From the NCBI GenBank assembly GCA_025529335.1, contig JAMYHX010000195.1, positions 1 to 64,000 of the forward strand: 64,000 nt of DNA. The letters run 5' to 3'. The DNA comes from Rhizopus sp. PT2906 (Eukaryota; Mucoromycota; Mucoromycetes; Mucorales; Rhizopodaceae). The notes beneath the pieces are model-generated. The model searched no databases and was not told where the DNA came from. It saw only the letters and a program-made list of their open reading frames with translations. The first letter of the stretch is position 1, and every line of letters begins with the position of its first letter. The translations under genes and the position numbers were made by a program. This document shows, piece after piece, positions 1 through 11,008 of the stretch.

Positions 1-223
1 GCCTTCGATGACATGACCATTAAACTTTTCAATAATGGCAACCGCAGCCTCCCGATCCGTCATTCTAGCAAATCCTATGCCTCGACTAATACCTGACTGT
101 GGATCTCGTAATATACGGCTCGATACAGTTTGATTGGGTAAAAACAATTCCTCTAGTTTCTATAATAAAGAAGGTGAATACTCCCTGTACTTGAGATGAA
201 TAAGCTTACCTGTTCCGTAATAT
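1..223 (-). CDS. RRM RNA-binding protein (RBMS/MSSP-like), partial at window edge
   Basis: The minus strand of 159-1 encodes an RNA-recognition motif: KLEELFLPNQ, then SSRILRDPQSG, an RNP1-like RGIGFARM and a helix ending in FNGHVIEG. This is the order seen in the second RRM of RBMS/MSSP single-strand nucleic-acid-binding proteins. A 50-bp intron (209-160, GTAAGC...TATAG) precedes this exon, and the 14-nt piece 223-210 (reading xITEQ) fits as a micro-exon. Further upstream an LY..LPL-like stretch can be glimpsed near 285-310 but not in a matching frame, so the 5' part is either mis-modelled or decayed. The rest of the gene lies left of position 1. RNA or ssDNA binding is inferred from the family. 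The RRM itself is fairly secure; the gene being intact is not. Confidence 0.55.
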
Positions 224-1407
224 CTAAACAGCAGTCTTAAGCATTTCCTTAATTTTAACTTTGTTAGTGGTCGACTTAAATTTACAGTAATGGTAAGTTG
301 AATACAACATGGCTTCATTAGATTATTAACCGTATCTAATTGAGTACATTAGGAGAGATACTGTTCTGGGCAGCTTTAGAAGCTTGGATACAAAGCCAAA
401 GCTGGATTTGAAGGCTTTATCTTCAGTAAAAACATCTCTTCCTGATGCATAGTTAAGGGAGTTTGCTGGTCAGCATACAGCTGAAAAAAAAAAGAACCTT
501 GATAAGCTGAAGCTGGTATTAATTATCAGGCTTCACCTCAATTACTACAAGAATCATCTGGAACAAGAGGATCTATTTATCTCGCTTTTACTGATATTTG
601 GGGTTGGTTGCCAACTGCTTAGTCTGAGGTTTGCAGAACAAAAAGTGTATTGCATTGAAGGGCTTATCAATATGGTTTCCTTTACAAAGGTAAATATTAT
701 ATTTTAAGCTGTAAAACAATACTAATCAACATTTTAATTATTTAGGATCACGTACTCAAGCTAAAACAACAAGTGAATGGTTTAGTATGGGACGAAATTA
801 TCAACAAGATAACCAAGGTGCTGAGTCCCCAGTCAACTGCTGCTACGGTGGCCGAAGTGTGGTGCTTTGATATGGTCTGATCTTCGGGCAAAAAAATCCC
901 AGCTTTGTGGATGATAAAGAAGTGGATTATGACAAAAAAAATGTCATACTTGACTATTTTATACTTTATATTTAATAGACTTTAGTTTACTTTACACAAT
1001 AATAATATATGACGTTACTTTAATAAAGAACATCACGGTTCTATAAAGTTTAATGTATGTCCGATATACTTACGCAATACAAGCGCAACTTATGCAAAGA
1101 AAGCCTTTTTCATCAATACAAATGCAAGTATTCTTTAAACTTCACACATCTTGTACTATGGGCATCAGATCTATGCGTATTTCCAAAAGTGGGAATCTAA
1201 CTTTATTCTTTACACAAACAGCACATATTTAAAATAGAGTGGGAATACATAAGGAAAAAAAAAAATGAGGGGCATAACTTTATGAAATGGATGCTACTAC
1301 AATGAAATAAGATAAAAAGCATACAAGCAGAGAGAGTGAGTTGAAATGATGAAAGAGGAGGGGGTATAAGGTTCATGATGGTAATAATACATAGATCATA
1401 AGCTTTT
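224..1407. other. Gene-poor stretch with decayed coding-like DNA
   Basis: No intact gene is supported. On the plus strand about 430-880 reads in protein-like frames broken by stops and at least one intron-like join (after TTTACAAAG at about 688 and before GATCACGTACTC at 747). This suggests an old pseudogene or repeat-derived gene, but I cannot name the family. The part next to 1407 is probably the 3' UTR of the minus-strand zinc-finger gene. Confidence 0.35.
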
Positions 1408-2436
1408 TTAGGTTGCCTTGGCCCTCTTGACCTTTGATCCCTTTTTTCTACCACGACCAGGCAACTTATGATCTGTGGGATCATTCTTAAAGGCTTGAGA
1501 GCATTTTGTATCCACCTTCCAATGACGCTTCAAGGCATCACTTCTGGCAAACTTGCGAGAACAATATCGACAGGAATAAGGCTTTAGGCCCGTATGTTGA
1601 AGTTCATGACGCTTTAGATCATGAGGACGAGCAAATTTCCAGACGCAAGGTTTATATTTACACTCGTATGGACGATCAAGGGAGTGAATTCGCATATGTG
1701 ACTTTAAGTTATAAGGTCTAGCAAATGTCTTTTGACAATCGGGGTATGTGCAAGGGAAAACATCCTGCACTTCCTTTGTGACGCTCTCGTCCTTGGCATG
1801 GATGGAAAAGGTGGGTTGGTTATCATGCGGCTTTTTGTCCTTGAGTCTTTTCGGTGTCTGCAAATCCATCGACTCACGGGGGGATTGACATGGCGAAGAG
1901 TCCCTGATGCTTTGGGATGTGTCGTTGTAAATATCATCAAAATATTTGTCATTTGCATCACCTGTGTCTTGGAGTCTCTCTAGTTGACTCGTAACAGAGT
2001 ACAAGTTGTGCATGATGGGTGTTGTCATGCATGAGTGAATGAGTGGAACATAGTTGCTTCTAACCTGTGCATATTGTAATATCTAGGTGTTGAGCTGTTC
2101 AGACGTACTCTTATAATGAAAGGGTGAAGGAGTATAAAGTAAAGGGTCAAGGTGATGAGTAAAGTAATCCATCTTTCTATCTGTTGGTGCATAGGATAGG
2201 TTATCACCATAGAACACTTCTAATAATTCTGTAGGGCAATCGCTACTAGAGCAAGAGTAAGGTGACAACTGCTCTTGACAATAGATTGGAGGGCTGCTGT
2301 ATGATCGCGAAAAATAAGATTCGTTTTGGGGATTGATTATTGGTGGTGAAGTCAAGTGAGTCGAGTCCACGTAGCTACAGGGACTCGATAGTTTATGTTC
2401 GCATAAAGGGTTCTGATAAAAATAGCTATGCATCAT
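1408..2436 (-). CDS. C2H2 zinc-finger transcription factor, Crz1-like finger array
   Basis: Two minus-strand open exons, 2436 to about 2100 and about 2055 to 1408, appear to form one gene. The first encodes a Ser/Pro/Tyr-rich N-terminus of about 110 residues without known domains. The second carries three zinc fingers: FPCTYPDCQKTF..H..H, YECKYKPCVWKF..H..H and YSCRYCSRKF..H followed by a Cys in place of the last His (C2HC). A final C2HC finger after the phrase KFARSDALKRH is what calcineurin-responsive Crz1 factors show. The tail is basic (GRGRKKGSKVKRAK), like a nuclear localisation signal. The protein is expected to be a nuclear DNA-binding regulator. The splice junction near 2055-2105 is uncertain because no donor/acceptor pair gives a convincing in-frame join; the second exon also has its own ATG at 2028. 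The Crz1 link is by resemblance only. Confidence 0.7.
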
Positions 2437-3577
2437 TGAAAAAGACTAAAAAGAAAAGAAAGAGAGAAGGACAATATTAAACTCTTTATATGCGCTTCAC
2501 TCCAAAAAGAAGTGATCCGAAAATAGAAATGTCCTTTTATAAAAGATCTCCTTTTGGTATTATAGACGCGGCTTCTCCAATAGAAAAATCTCTGCGACAA
2601 GTCTCTGTGAGAGATAGAGATGAGGCATACGTCTCACAAATATCCAAACTAAGCCCTTTCCGTAGCCTCCCCTACCTACAAGATGCACGTTTTGGACATT
2701 ACCAGATAAGGAAGGATACACAGATAAAACAATAACACATAATATTAAAGCGCCCAATGCATATTCATAGCACATATGACGATATGTTGAAACCTTGTAT
2801 TCTTTAATGTAAAAAAAAAAATAAAGAAACTTTAGATGACATAAAGAAAGAAAGCATATATAGAAAATGATATCCATCAGGATATTGTTTCAGTGTTCTC
2901 AAATATTTCTTTTTATAGAAAGTACTCCGTCTTCTCCTTGGAAGATCATTCTTTACTTCTCTTTTGTAACCCTATCCTTTCTCCTGAATCCTATTTTGTC
3001 AGCTCAACTTTTGAGGACAATGGGATTATGAGTAAGATATCAGTAGACCCTTGTAGATTCTTATTAGATTACACCTTTATTTACAAGTCAAAACAGAGTA
3101 TAACAATTATTTATCAAAACAGGGAAAACCTTAATCGTTTCAAAATAAATCAGTATTAAAAACGAACTCTAAAAAAAATAAAGCTATTAAAAATGCTACC
3201 ATTGCGCCAATTCTTGTATTTTTAAAGGGGACGATGAGAGAGAGGGGGGGGCTTTGATAAGCTTTATTTAAGGTTTATATCTGTGCCTGATGTAGTTCAT
3301 CATCGCTATTTTTTTGATACACTCATTTTGAACCCATTATGCTTCTTTCTCCTTGATTATATATATATATTTATGTACTTTAAATGCACGCAATTTGGTA
3401 CCATATCAAGTACGTCTTGATTCTATACCAAACAAAGGAGTAATGGCAGTTACTCGGTATCTTTCATTGTTACACACACTGTTCATCTTTAAAAGTCAAG
3501 AAAAACTCTAATTCTATTGGTAATGCAGTTCGTGTCACATTCATGCTAAGCTTCTTGCGTATTTATTTATATCAACG
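2437..3577. other. Intergenic, no supported gene
   Basis: This is AT-rich DNA with A/T homopolymers, a G7 run near 3245 and a (TA)n-like stretch near 3358. It should hold the promoter of the C2H2 gene (minus, start 2436) and the 3' end of the two-TM gene (minus, stop 3578). Short open frames here have no recognisable composition or start context. Confidence 0.5.
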
Positions 3578-4858
3578 TTAACCTTCTAATACAAGCTCGC
3601 CGTCAAAGATGACAATATCTTCACGGACTTGATCTCCCATGGTCTTTCGGAACCCAAAGGAGGCAGGTTTAGCAATCACCATAACGATAACCGTGACGAC
3701 AATGATCAAAAGAAAGATGAACAAGGCGTTCCTTGAATACTTTTTCCATTTTTTATCAATGTCTTTACTTGCCTCTGTCTGTTGCTGCGATGCCTTGGGT
3801 GAATAAGTAGCACCGAGTATCCATAAGGGCGGGAAGAGAAACCCCAATGCAAAGTATAGAAAGGAATATCTATTCTTTTGTTTGCATTCTTGTAGTTCCT
3901 CTTCATAAGCATATGCCTTTTCCTGATAACCACCAAGTAAACCAGAAATCCTTGACAGGAACTTGAGATCTTTTTCTTTGGATTCCTTGTCCTTTTTCGT
4001 ACCTTCCTCCGCCATGTTTTCTCTACTGTCATTTTTCACATCGATCCATGCCTCCTTCTTGATCTTCTCGGCCTTGTCTCGGATCGAACGCTGTATGCGT
4101 GCCGCTCTTGACCCTTGGAACGGATTTTCGCGTATTCCGTTTAGGTCTTCGTTAAACACAGTTTGTTGAATTGTGTCAAGCAAGTTCAGCCGTTTTTCCC
4201 AGCTGGCGTCTTCTTCTGTACGTCGAGTATGCAGCGAGATAGACGAACCAGGCAGAGAACCGATTTGTCTTACAGAACCAGCTGTACTCTCACCATCGCT
4301 ACGGGTGTCCTCGTCATGATCATCCATATCTGTCAACAACAGCTTCAGTTGTTCCAAATCAGGCAAAAGAGGATCTGGTACCATGGAGAACAAGTACGAT
4401 TCGTCCGTTGGTGATACGCTCTCACCATCCTCACTGTTATGTCTTGTCTTTTTCATCTGCTTGGGAGCCATGCCCATGATGTCTGCTTGATTCAATGGCC
4501 ATTTGCCCTTGTAATAGTAATCCGTCGTACTAGGCTTCGTGACTCTATTCGTAAAGGGTCCAAACGTATACTGTGGATCAAAAAGCGATTCCCATTGCTC
4601 GCTCTCTTCCTTGATCGTAGTTGCTTGAGTTCCATTATTGCTATAAGGGAACACAATGGCTGGATCAAGTACTATGTTTTCCTCTTTTACATCCGTAAAT
4701 GGGTTCTCCTCTACTTCTTCTTCTTCTTCATTCATCTCTTTGAGCTCGGGAACATTCCTTCTGATCTCTGATCGTTCCTGTCTTTTCCGCTTTATTGAAA
4801 ACGTTATCGGTCCTTTCACACGAGGTCGTTTCCATTTCTCCGATAGTTTACTGTTCAT
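3578..4858 (-). CDS. Acidic protein with two C-terminal membrane segments, function unknown
   Basis: A single minus-strand exon of about 426 codons. I chose the ATG at 4858 (MNSKLSEKWKRPR) over one 75 bp upstream because the longer version begins with a poly-Phe run encoded by an A/T tract, typical of a 5' UTR. The first 300 residues are polar and acidic with an EEEEEVEENPF stretch and likely lie in the cytosol. Near residues 331-352 is a hydrophobic segment with an FLFPPLWILG motif and near 378-396 a second (IFLLIIVVTVIVMVI). The two segments are joined by a polar Gln/Lys-rich loop, and the short tail follows. The arrangement resembles fungal serine-rich two-TM proteins of unknown role, but I do not recognise the family with confidence. 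The gene is divergent from the CaaX gene at 5116, with about 257 bp of shared upstream DNA. Confidence 0.75.
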   Translation of the reverse strand: MNSKLSEKWKRPRVKGPITFSIKRKRQERSEIRRNVPELKEMNEEEEEVEENPFTDVKEENIVLDPAIVFPYSNNGTQATTIKEESEQWESLFDPQYTFGPFTNRVTKPSTTDYYYKGKWPLNQADIMGMAPKQMKKTRHNSEDGESVSPTDESYLFSMVPDPLLPDLEQLKLLLTDMDDHDEDTRSDGESTAGSVRQIGSLPGSSISLHTRRTEEDASWEKRLNLLDTIQQTVFNEDLNGIRENPFQGSRAARIQRSIRDKAEKIKKEAWIDVKNDSRENMAEEGTKKDKESKEKDLKFLSRISGLLGGYQEKAYAYEEELQECKQKNRYSFLYFALGFLFPPLWILGATYSPKASQQQTEASKDIDKKWKKYSRNALFIFLLIIVVTVIVMVIAKPASFGFRKTMGDQVREDIVIFDGELVLEG

Positions 4859-5072
4859 ATCGAACTTTACAATATAAAAAGGAAAAAAAAAAAAAAAGGA
4901 GAGCGCACACAATTGTCTTTTTCTAAATCGCAAATTAATTCAAGCTTGAAGGTTGCACACCCCGTCAGTTTGTGAATAAACGGAAAATTATGCAAGGAAA
5001 TGCTTCCTAGAAGCATAAATTTCTAATTTAGGTGGAGAATTAAAAACAAGTGTCTTTTCATTGTTCATCTGT

Positions 5073-5085
5073 ATATATAAAGAGT
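5073..5085 (+). promoter_or_regulatory. TATA-box-like element upstream of CaaX microprotein
   Basis: A TATATATAAAG element lies about 30-40 bp before the ATG at 5116, in the intergenic region shared with the divergent two-TM gene. The position fits a short 5' UTR. Confidence 0.4.
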
Positions 5086-5115
5086 CCTATCTATCTTCTT
5101 TTTGTTCTTTTTAAA

Positions 5116-5435
5116 ATGTATCCATTCAAGGAGAAATCGCATGCTTATAAAAACGCTCTTGGTTTAAAACACGATAAGAAGCTAGCTATAGCAAAAGAGC
5201 ATAATGTTAAACAAAGTAGTTAAATAGGAGATGAATTAGTATGTAATAATAACATTTGTCTATAGCAAACATAAATGTCACGTTTGATTCAGTGGAGGAT
5301 GTAACTGATTTTAATGACGCTGTATTCAAATCAAAAGGACAAGAAAAGGTCTATAAAGTAGAACCCAACTTTTTGAATCCTCGAAAGATGGAGGATTTGT
5401 TTACAGACTACAGTGAAAATTGCGTGTTGATGTAA
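5116..5435 (+). CDS. 89-residue CaaX-box (putatively farnesylated) microprotein
   Basis: This gene is invisible to single-frame ORF finding. Exon 1 is 5116-5215, a 50-bp intron has donor GTAGTT and acceptor TCTATAG, and exon 2 is 5266-5435; the join keeps the frame and gives 89 codons. The protein is small, Lys-rich at the N-terminus (MYPFKEKSH...) and acidic at the C-terminus, and ends in CVLM, a textbook CaaX box with Met at X, predicted to be farnesylated and membrane-tethered. The length and the CaaX end recall G-protein gamma subunits, but the expected N-terminal coiled coil and other gamma signatures are not evident, and it is longer than typical fungal pheromone precursors. Function is unknown. 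A TATA-like element sits at 5073. Support comes from the clean splice, the TATA element and the terminal motif; homology is untested. Confidence 0.6.
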
Positions 5436-5547
5436 TTTCCTAAATTTGTTCTAGTTACAAGCTGTATCATTTATATTCCCCCCCCCTCCTCTTCTTCCCT
5501 CTTTCTTTTCTTTTCTTTTTTTTAATAAAGTATATATATATATATAT

Positions 5548-6692
5548 ATGCATATGGCCACAGATATATACCAGCCTTACTATTATTATTCAGAACACGA
5601 TCAGGACTATTACCCTGATGGATACACTCGTGCAAGACGACCTTATTATGACGCGTCTTCTTTAAAGGATTATCCTTATTATTATTATCAACAGAATAGT
5701 AGTACAAGCAGTCCAAAAGTAAGTGCTGTGTTTTTGTTTATATATTTTTACATAAAAAGAAATACTCATTTCATTGTAATTGCCAGGCATATCCTTACGA
5801 TCATTACACAGATACATATCCATATCATAATGAATATGATGATGATGATGATATATATTATGATGCGGGCGATTCAAATATCTATGGTCATATGTCTTAT
5901 TCAAGAGAGACAGATTATTATGAGAGTGATAAAGAAGAAGAAAAAGAAGAAGAAGATTACGATGAGACAACACGAAGAAATACGATGCTTAATGCTGACC
6001 TAAGCACCTTTACAACTCAAGATTCACTCATGTCTGAATCACTGCAACCATCACTACCATTACCATCACCGCAGCCAGTGCATTCCCTCATGTCACATGT
6101 TACTATTAACACGAATAAAAGGAAAAAATGGATGAACCCTTTTAAGCTATTGAAAAACAAGGTCAAGAAATTCCAAAGCAATAATACATCCTCTTCTCCA
6201 CAACCCACTATACAATTCATTCCTACAACAGAGGATGATATATTAGGTGATGCATTGGATTCACATCAGCAAAAGCATCTACTCAATCAGTTATATCAAA
6301 TACAACAACAACAACAACAGCAACAAACCAGTCCACAGCACCACACTGTCAGTCCAGAAAGAGTCAAGATTACAAGCCTGGATCGTATTTGGGTATTTCG
6401 ATTGATTACCTTTGATGAAGAACAACAGAACAATGATCATATTGCTTGGATATGCTTTGATTACGAAAATCAATTGCTCATAGAAGACTACATGGGTCAT
6501 CCCGAAGAAGAAGAAGAAGGTCTAACTCTTTATGATTCACATATACGTCACAAGGGAATGCCTGTAGTTGTTATGCCTACTGACAACAAGGGATATTATT
6601 TTGCAGATGCTCAACAAGCACAACTGTGTACACTTGAAGTCAAGTCTATAAGAAATGACAGGAATAATATTACTTTTGTATACCGCTTGTAA
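5548..6692 (+). CDS. Tyr-rich/poly-Gln protein with a C-terminal WWE-like globular region
   Basis: Two exons, 5548-5718 and 5787-6692, are joined in phase 0 by a 68-bp GTAAGT...TGCCAG intron and give 358 residues. The first 120 residues are extraordinarily rich in Tyr and Asp/Glu (YYYYSEHDQDYY, DDDDDIYYD, EEEKEEEDYDE). The middle is Ser/Pro-rich with a basic patch (NKRKKWMNPFKLLKNKVKK) and a run of nine Gln. The last 110 residues look folded: IWVFRLITF...AWICFDYENQLLIEDYM...YYFADAQQAQLCTLEV. The spaced aromatic residues and the sequence W.CFD.ENQ..IE recall WWE-type interaction domains, but this is a resemblance and not an assignment. The phosphopantetheinyl transferase gene follows 36 bp downstream on the same strand. 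The start codon lies directly after a (TA)n tract. Confidence 0.75.
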
Positions 6693-6728
6693 AAAAATAA
6701 ACTTTTTTTTTTTTTTTTGTTTCCCTTA

Positions 6729-7705
6729 ATGGCACAACCTGATTTATTATGCTTCAACATTCAGAATGCTTTTGAAGGAAGCAAAGTAATTAATAGTAAG
6801 AAATAGCAAAAAAGGGGGGTTATAAAGAAACACTATTATAGTTCCAGGAAGCACTTGAAAAGTTACCAAACGAAGAACAAAGTTCTGTGTTGAGATTCAA
6901 GTTTGCTAGAGATCAGCATTTGACCTTGGGTGGTTTATTGTTACGTAGATACTATTTCTCTAAACACTTTAATGTTCCTTGGTCACAGTTGGAGTTTGAT
7001 AGACTTCCTGGTGGGAAGCCATACTTGGTAAATAGGATGCAAATATGTATAATGTATTTACATAGGATTATATAGAAACATCACGATAACATTGACTTTA
7101 ATATATCGCATGAAGGATATTGGGTTATCTTTGGTTGTGTTAAGGATATGAATATTGGTGTGGATGTTGTTGTTGTAGATAGCTCAAATAATTCATTGGA
7201 TGAATTCATTCATGCCTTTGAATCACAGGTAATCGTGTTTCTATCTGCATAAAAGATGATATTGATCTGTGTATATTGTAGTTGACAATAGATGAAATGG
7301 GTTTAATTGCTAATAGTAAATATGATAAACTTTCGACCTTTTATGAAATTTGGGGATGCAAGGAAAGCTATATTAAAGCAATTGGCGTTGGTCTTGCCTT
7401 GGAATTAGATCAGTTGAATTTTAGGAACGAGAATGATATGGTAACAATATTATATATAATTGCATAGTAGAGCTTCTTATCCTTTTTAATAGATCAAATT
7501 GTATCTCAAAGGCAAAAGGCTTGACTCTTGGTCCTTTTACATGACTTATATTGATCCTTGCACTATAGCAGTTGTATGTTGTGGACGTAATGATTCATCC
7601 ATCGTCAACTTTCATAATGTAAATACAAAGCTTATTGGTGAACCAATTCCTTCAAATCAAGCCAACCTATTTCATCAATGTCAACTAAACACTTTATTGC
7701 CCTAA
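6729..7705 (+). CDS. 4'-phosphopantetheinyl transferase (Sfp/NpgA/Lys5 type)
   Basis: Five phase-0 exons (6729-6785, 6842-7027, 7076-7228, 7282-7440, 7493-7705) give 255 residues. Family signatures appear in order: an LLLRRYY helix, DRLPGGKPYL, the Mg-binding IGVDVVVVD and the signature WGCKESYIKAIG. The enzyme moves 4'-phosphopantetheine from CoA to a Ser of carrier domains. In fungi the cytosolic Sfp-type enzyme activates aminoadipate reductase (lysine synthesis) and any polyketide or peptide synthetases. No carrier-protein gene is nearby, so this is probably the general housekeeping enzyme. Length is normal. The gene starts 36 bp after the upstream stop, across a T15 tract, and all four introns are under 60 bp. 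The family call is secure; the physiological partner is inferred. Confidence 0.9.
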
Positions 7706-7853
7706 TAAAATAAACATGGAATCAACGCGTATGTTCGCGCATTCAACGCGCTGTTGTCGGATGATGAAACAATTACATTTTTTTTTTTTCTCTCTCTCTA
7801 CACTTGTCCCTCTCTCTTTAGATCTCTCTTTTTTTTTTTTTTAAAGGACAGTT

Positions 7854-10066
7854 ATGGACCACCATGACAAAAGATCCATCATGAGTTTTGGTGTTGAAAG
7901 CAGCCAAAAGAGACAAAGCATTGACACACTATTAGAAACATCCAATAAAATACGACGGCTATCGTCAAGTACAGCCTATAGGATGAGCTTCTTTTTGGAC
8001 AATTTACCATCACCTGATCAATATCTGAATGAGCATACTTCAGCTCTACATGACTTTGAGGATTATAGATCCATAGTATCAAGGTAAATGGACAAACAAT
8101 GTCATTTATTACATTTTTATTAATATCAAACTAGTCAAACCAGTCTTTTAAGCGAAGGAGGACCTTCACCATTCATCACTCGATTCAACCAGACATCAAC
8201 AGACGCACCTCACGAAAGAAAACCTCTGTATGACTTGAAACCATTCAAGGACCTCGATCAACAAAAGGTCTATATTTCAAAGATATCCAGCTATTTATTC
8301 CAAACTGAATACGCCAAGGATTTACCATCCATACGACGCAGTCTCCGTGCATTCACCACCAACGAGTTTCATAATATGGTCAAGCATCTCTTGAGGCGGT
8401 TTGATCCCCATTTGGAAGTAGGAAGAAATTTCCATGAGGAACTGCCTAGGGTGCTCAAGAACATCCATTGTCCCTTGGCCGATATGATCACTCCCAAAGG
8501 GCTTTTGTCGATCGGTGCGCCTCATTTGTACCCTATATCACTTGCATTACTTCATTGGCTGACAGAATCATGTGAGCTGATACATGAACAGGTCGATGAT
8601 TATGAGGATGATGTGTCTGTAGAAAATAATATGTTTGACGAGAATTACTTTAACTGGATCTTTTTCATTTATGCGTGTCGTGCCTATGCAGAGGAGATGA
8701 GTGGTGGTAGAGATTTGATCGAGTCAAATAAGGAACTAGAAGATGCGTTAAGTAAAGTTTTTCTCTCTCAAAAAAAAAACGTGAAAATCACTATACTAAA
8801 GCTCAATTGATAGACGCGACGGATGCTACGGTGGATGAAATGGAGGAAAAGTCTAAACGAAACTCAAAGAAACTATTAGAAGAATTGAATCAGTATAACA
8901 AAGATCATGTAAATTATTGTATATACATATATATGTACATACGACAGAAGAACTCATGATATTTTCAGCCATCTCTAGCGTACTTGAAAAAGATCAATAC
9001 AGATCTTAAATCCGATATTGAAAAGTTTAATGCCTATTGTGAAATGAAGCAGAAAAAGATTGAAAAGAGTCAAGCACTTGGACTTCGCAGTGAAAAACAG
9101 ATACAAGGATTCGAACGAGAATTAAAAAAGATAGAAACAGAGATAGAAAAGATCAAGGAAGCCTTGACGAGTAAAGGCTTGACGATTGAAAAGATCAATA
9201 CGATTGTAGAAGAGAATAAGACAATATCGACAGAATACACAAAGATACAGAAAAGGCTACAGGATCTTCAAAAGCAATATGAAGCCAAAAAGGAAAAGAG
9301 TGATGAGGTATTGAATGAAATTGAAACGTTGATCAGTGAGCATAATACGCTGATATCTAAATTGGCTGCTATACCTGACATTGACATCCAAGAAGATCAA
9401 TTAAAGATCACGTTTGACCCTACAACAGATGATCCAAATAAGGACTTTCCTGTGGATTATGAATCAAGGACTATAGTAAGAAAAAAAAAAGATATACAAA
9501 AGATAATCATCTCATGAAAAACTAGCCCAAACTTAATAACATCTTTGACCTATTATCCAAAAGATTGCTTGATATAACCAAAAAGAACTCCAACTTACGA
9601 GAAGAGTTGGAAGCGATTGACAAGAAGATACTGGATATACAAAATAGTCGTCACCTGGATCAACAGATTGTAGAAAGAAGAAGACATGAACTTGAAGAAA
9701 GAGAGTTTGTAAGTTATTTAGAAAGAAAGAAAACATATACACTGACATTGATTTCAGATGTGGCGTAAAGAACATGAAGAGATGACGATGGCATTAGAAA
9801 AAGAAGAAAAGGCAATGCAAGAGAAAGAGAGGCAAATAAGCCTTGATTTAGAAAATGCACGGATGAAGCTGTATGACACCAAGCTGAAAGCGAGCGAAGC
9901 AAGAATACAAGCAGAGAGAAGGAAGCATGAACTAAATGAAATATACGCGTCCTTTGTTCGTCAGCTGAAGCATGCTCTGGAAGATATTGATCAGAGAGCA
10001 GAAGATTATCGGGTGGCAGTAAAGAAGGAAGAATCAGTTGTAACAGAAGTGATACTTGATATATAA
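7854..10066 (+). CDS. NDC80: Kinetochore protein NDC80 (HEC1)
   Basis: Six exons (7854-8083, 8135-8751, 8814-8908, 8969-9475, 9526-9708, 9758-10066) give 646 residues, the length of yeast and human orthologues. After a Ser/Arg-rich tail comes the calponin-homology microtubule-binding domain (residues about 120-235), starting at DLKPFKDLDQQKVY and including HLLRRFDPHLEVG, LPRVLKNIHCPL and LALLHWLTESCEL. The remaining 400 residues are an almost uninterrupted coiled coil. With NUF2, SPC24 and SPC25 it forms the rod that links kinetochores to spindle microtubules. The N-terminal tail contains several Ser/Thr next to Arg/Lys, the kind of site Aurora B phosphorylates in the family. Every exon join keeps the frame. 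The call is strong from the CH domain plus architecture. Confidence 0.92.
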
Positions 10067-10183
10067 AAAAAAACCAGACATGTGATTTTTATGATCAAAA
10101 TGACATAATTGGAAAAATAAGGATTACCCCACATCTTTTTCTTTTCTTTTTTCCCTTTTTTTTTTTGTAAGATTACCCACTTT

Positions 10184-10855
10184 ATGTCTAGTCAATCAAC
10201 AAAGGATAAGAGTAGTCATAGTGATTCGTTGCCAACACCACCCAAAGAACATCCGACATTTCTTCCAAAGCAGCCATTACCTCCTTCAGTTGATATTAAT
10301 AATGTCCAACCTATAGTAATTCAAGATAATCCCTCGACATGGGCATTTATTAAAGGACATACAAAGTACTGCATCAAGAGCAGTATACAATTTATATTCA
10401 AGGATAATAATTTACCATTACTTGTCAATATGATCTACCACTTGATTGCAGCAAGAGCACTCATGGCGCGACCATGGAAGACGACACACAGATATATTTA
10501 TATTGCCTCACCCCTTGGATCATCGTCTAAATCACTTCAATATCAGATTGAGCAAACAACGGCTATTGCTGTCGATACCTTTCGTGCACTGGGTGTGATG
10601 CATTTGGCACTCGGTGTTTTATCGGCATTGGCATTAAAAGAGCGAAGACAATCCTCAGAGAGGTCTGCTCTGGTCGTGCTAACGTTGGCATCCCTTGGAA
10701 ATGCATGGGCACATATGAATGCATATTGGCAAAAGACAGGGTCACAGTATACGTTAAAGGCCATTCAAGAAGTAGGATCATCTAATTTATTTGTATTGGT
10801 GATGAGCTCAATTGCATTATCCAAGACGATCAAACGAACTGGAAGGTTTATCTAA
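10184..10855 (+). CDS. Four-TM membrane protein, function unknown
   Basis: A single exon of 223 codons. About 70 polar residues with Pro/Ser come first, then hydrophobic segments near 75-95 (LPLLVNMIYHLIAARALMA), 128-150 (RALGVMHLALGVLSALAL), 160-182 (LVVLTLASLGNAWAHMNAYW) and 198-215 (NLFVLVMSSIALS). The inter-helix loops are basic (KERRQSSER). No signal peptide is evident, so it is probably an internal-membrane protein (mitochondrial or ER). I do not recognise the family. It follows NDC80 by 117 bp, with a T-rich promoter in between, and is convergent with the small gene ending at 11009. Confidence 0.75.
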   Translation: MSSQSTKDKSSHSDSLPTPPKEHPTFLPKQPLPPSVDINNVQPIVIQDNPSTWAFIKGHTKYCIKSSIQFIFKDNNLPLLVNMIYHLIAARALMARPWKTTHRYIYIASPLGSSSKSLQYQIEQTTAIAVDTFRALGVMHLALGVLSALALKERRQSSERSALVVLTLASLGNAWAHMNAYWQKTGSQYTLKAIQEVGSSNLFVLVMSSIALSKTIKRTGRFI

Positions 10856-11008
10856 GTGGCAAGGCCTTGATGAAGGTGATAATACACGATGGTCGAATCT
10901 GATGAACAAATAGCCAGTGTTATTTTGCTATATAAATACATAAATATATATATATATGTGTGTGTCATATTTTGTTTATGAAATAAAGCTATTTGTATGT
11001 GGTTTGTC

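Noticed and set aside
2490..3159. Several 80-100-codon frames on both strands
   Set aside because: Composition reflects AT-rich intergenic DNA; no domain, no conserved start, no splice support.
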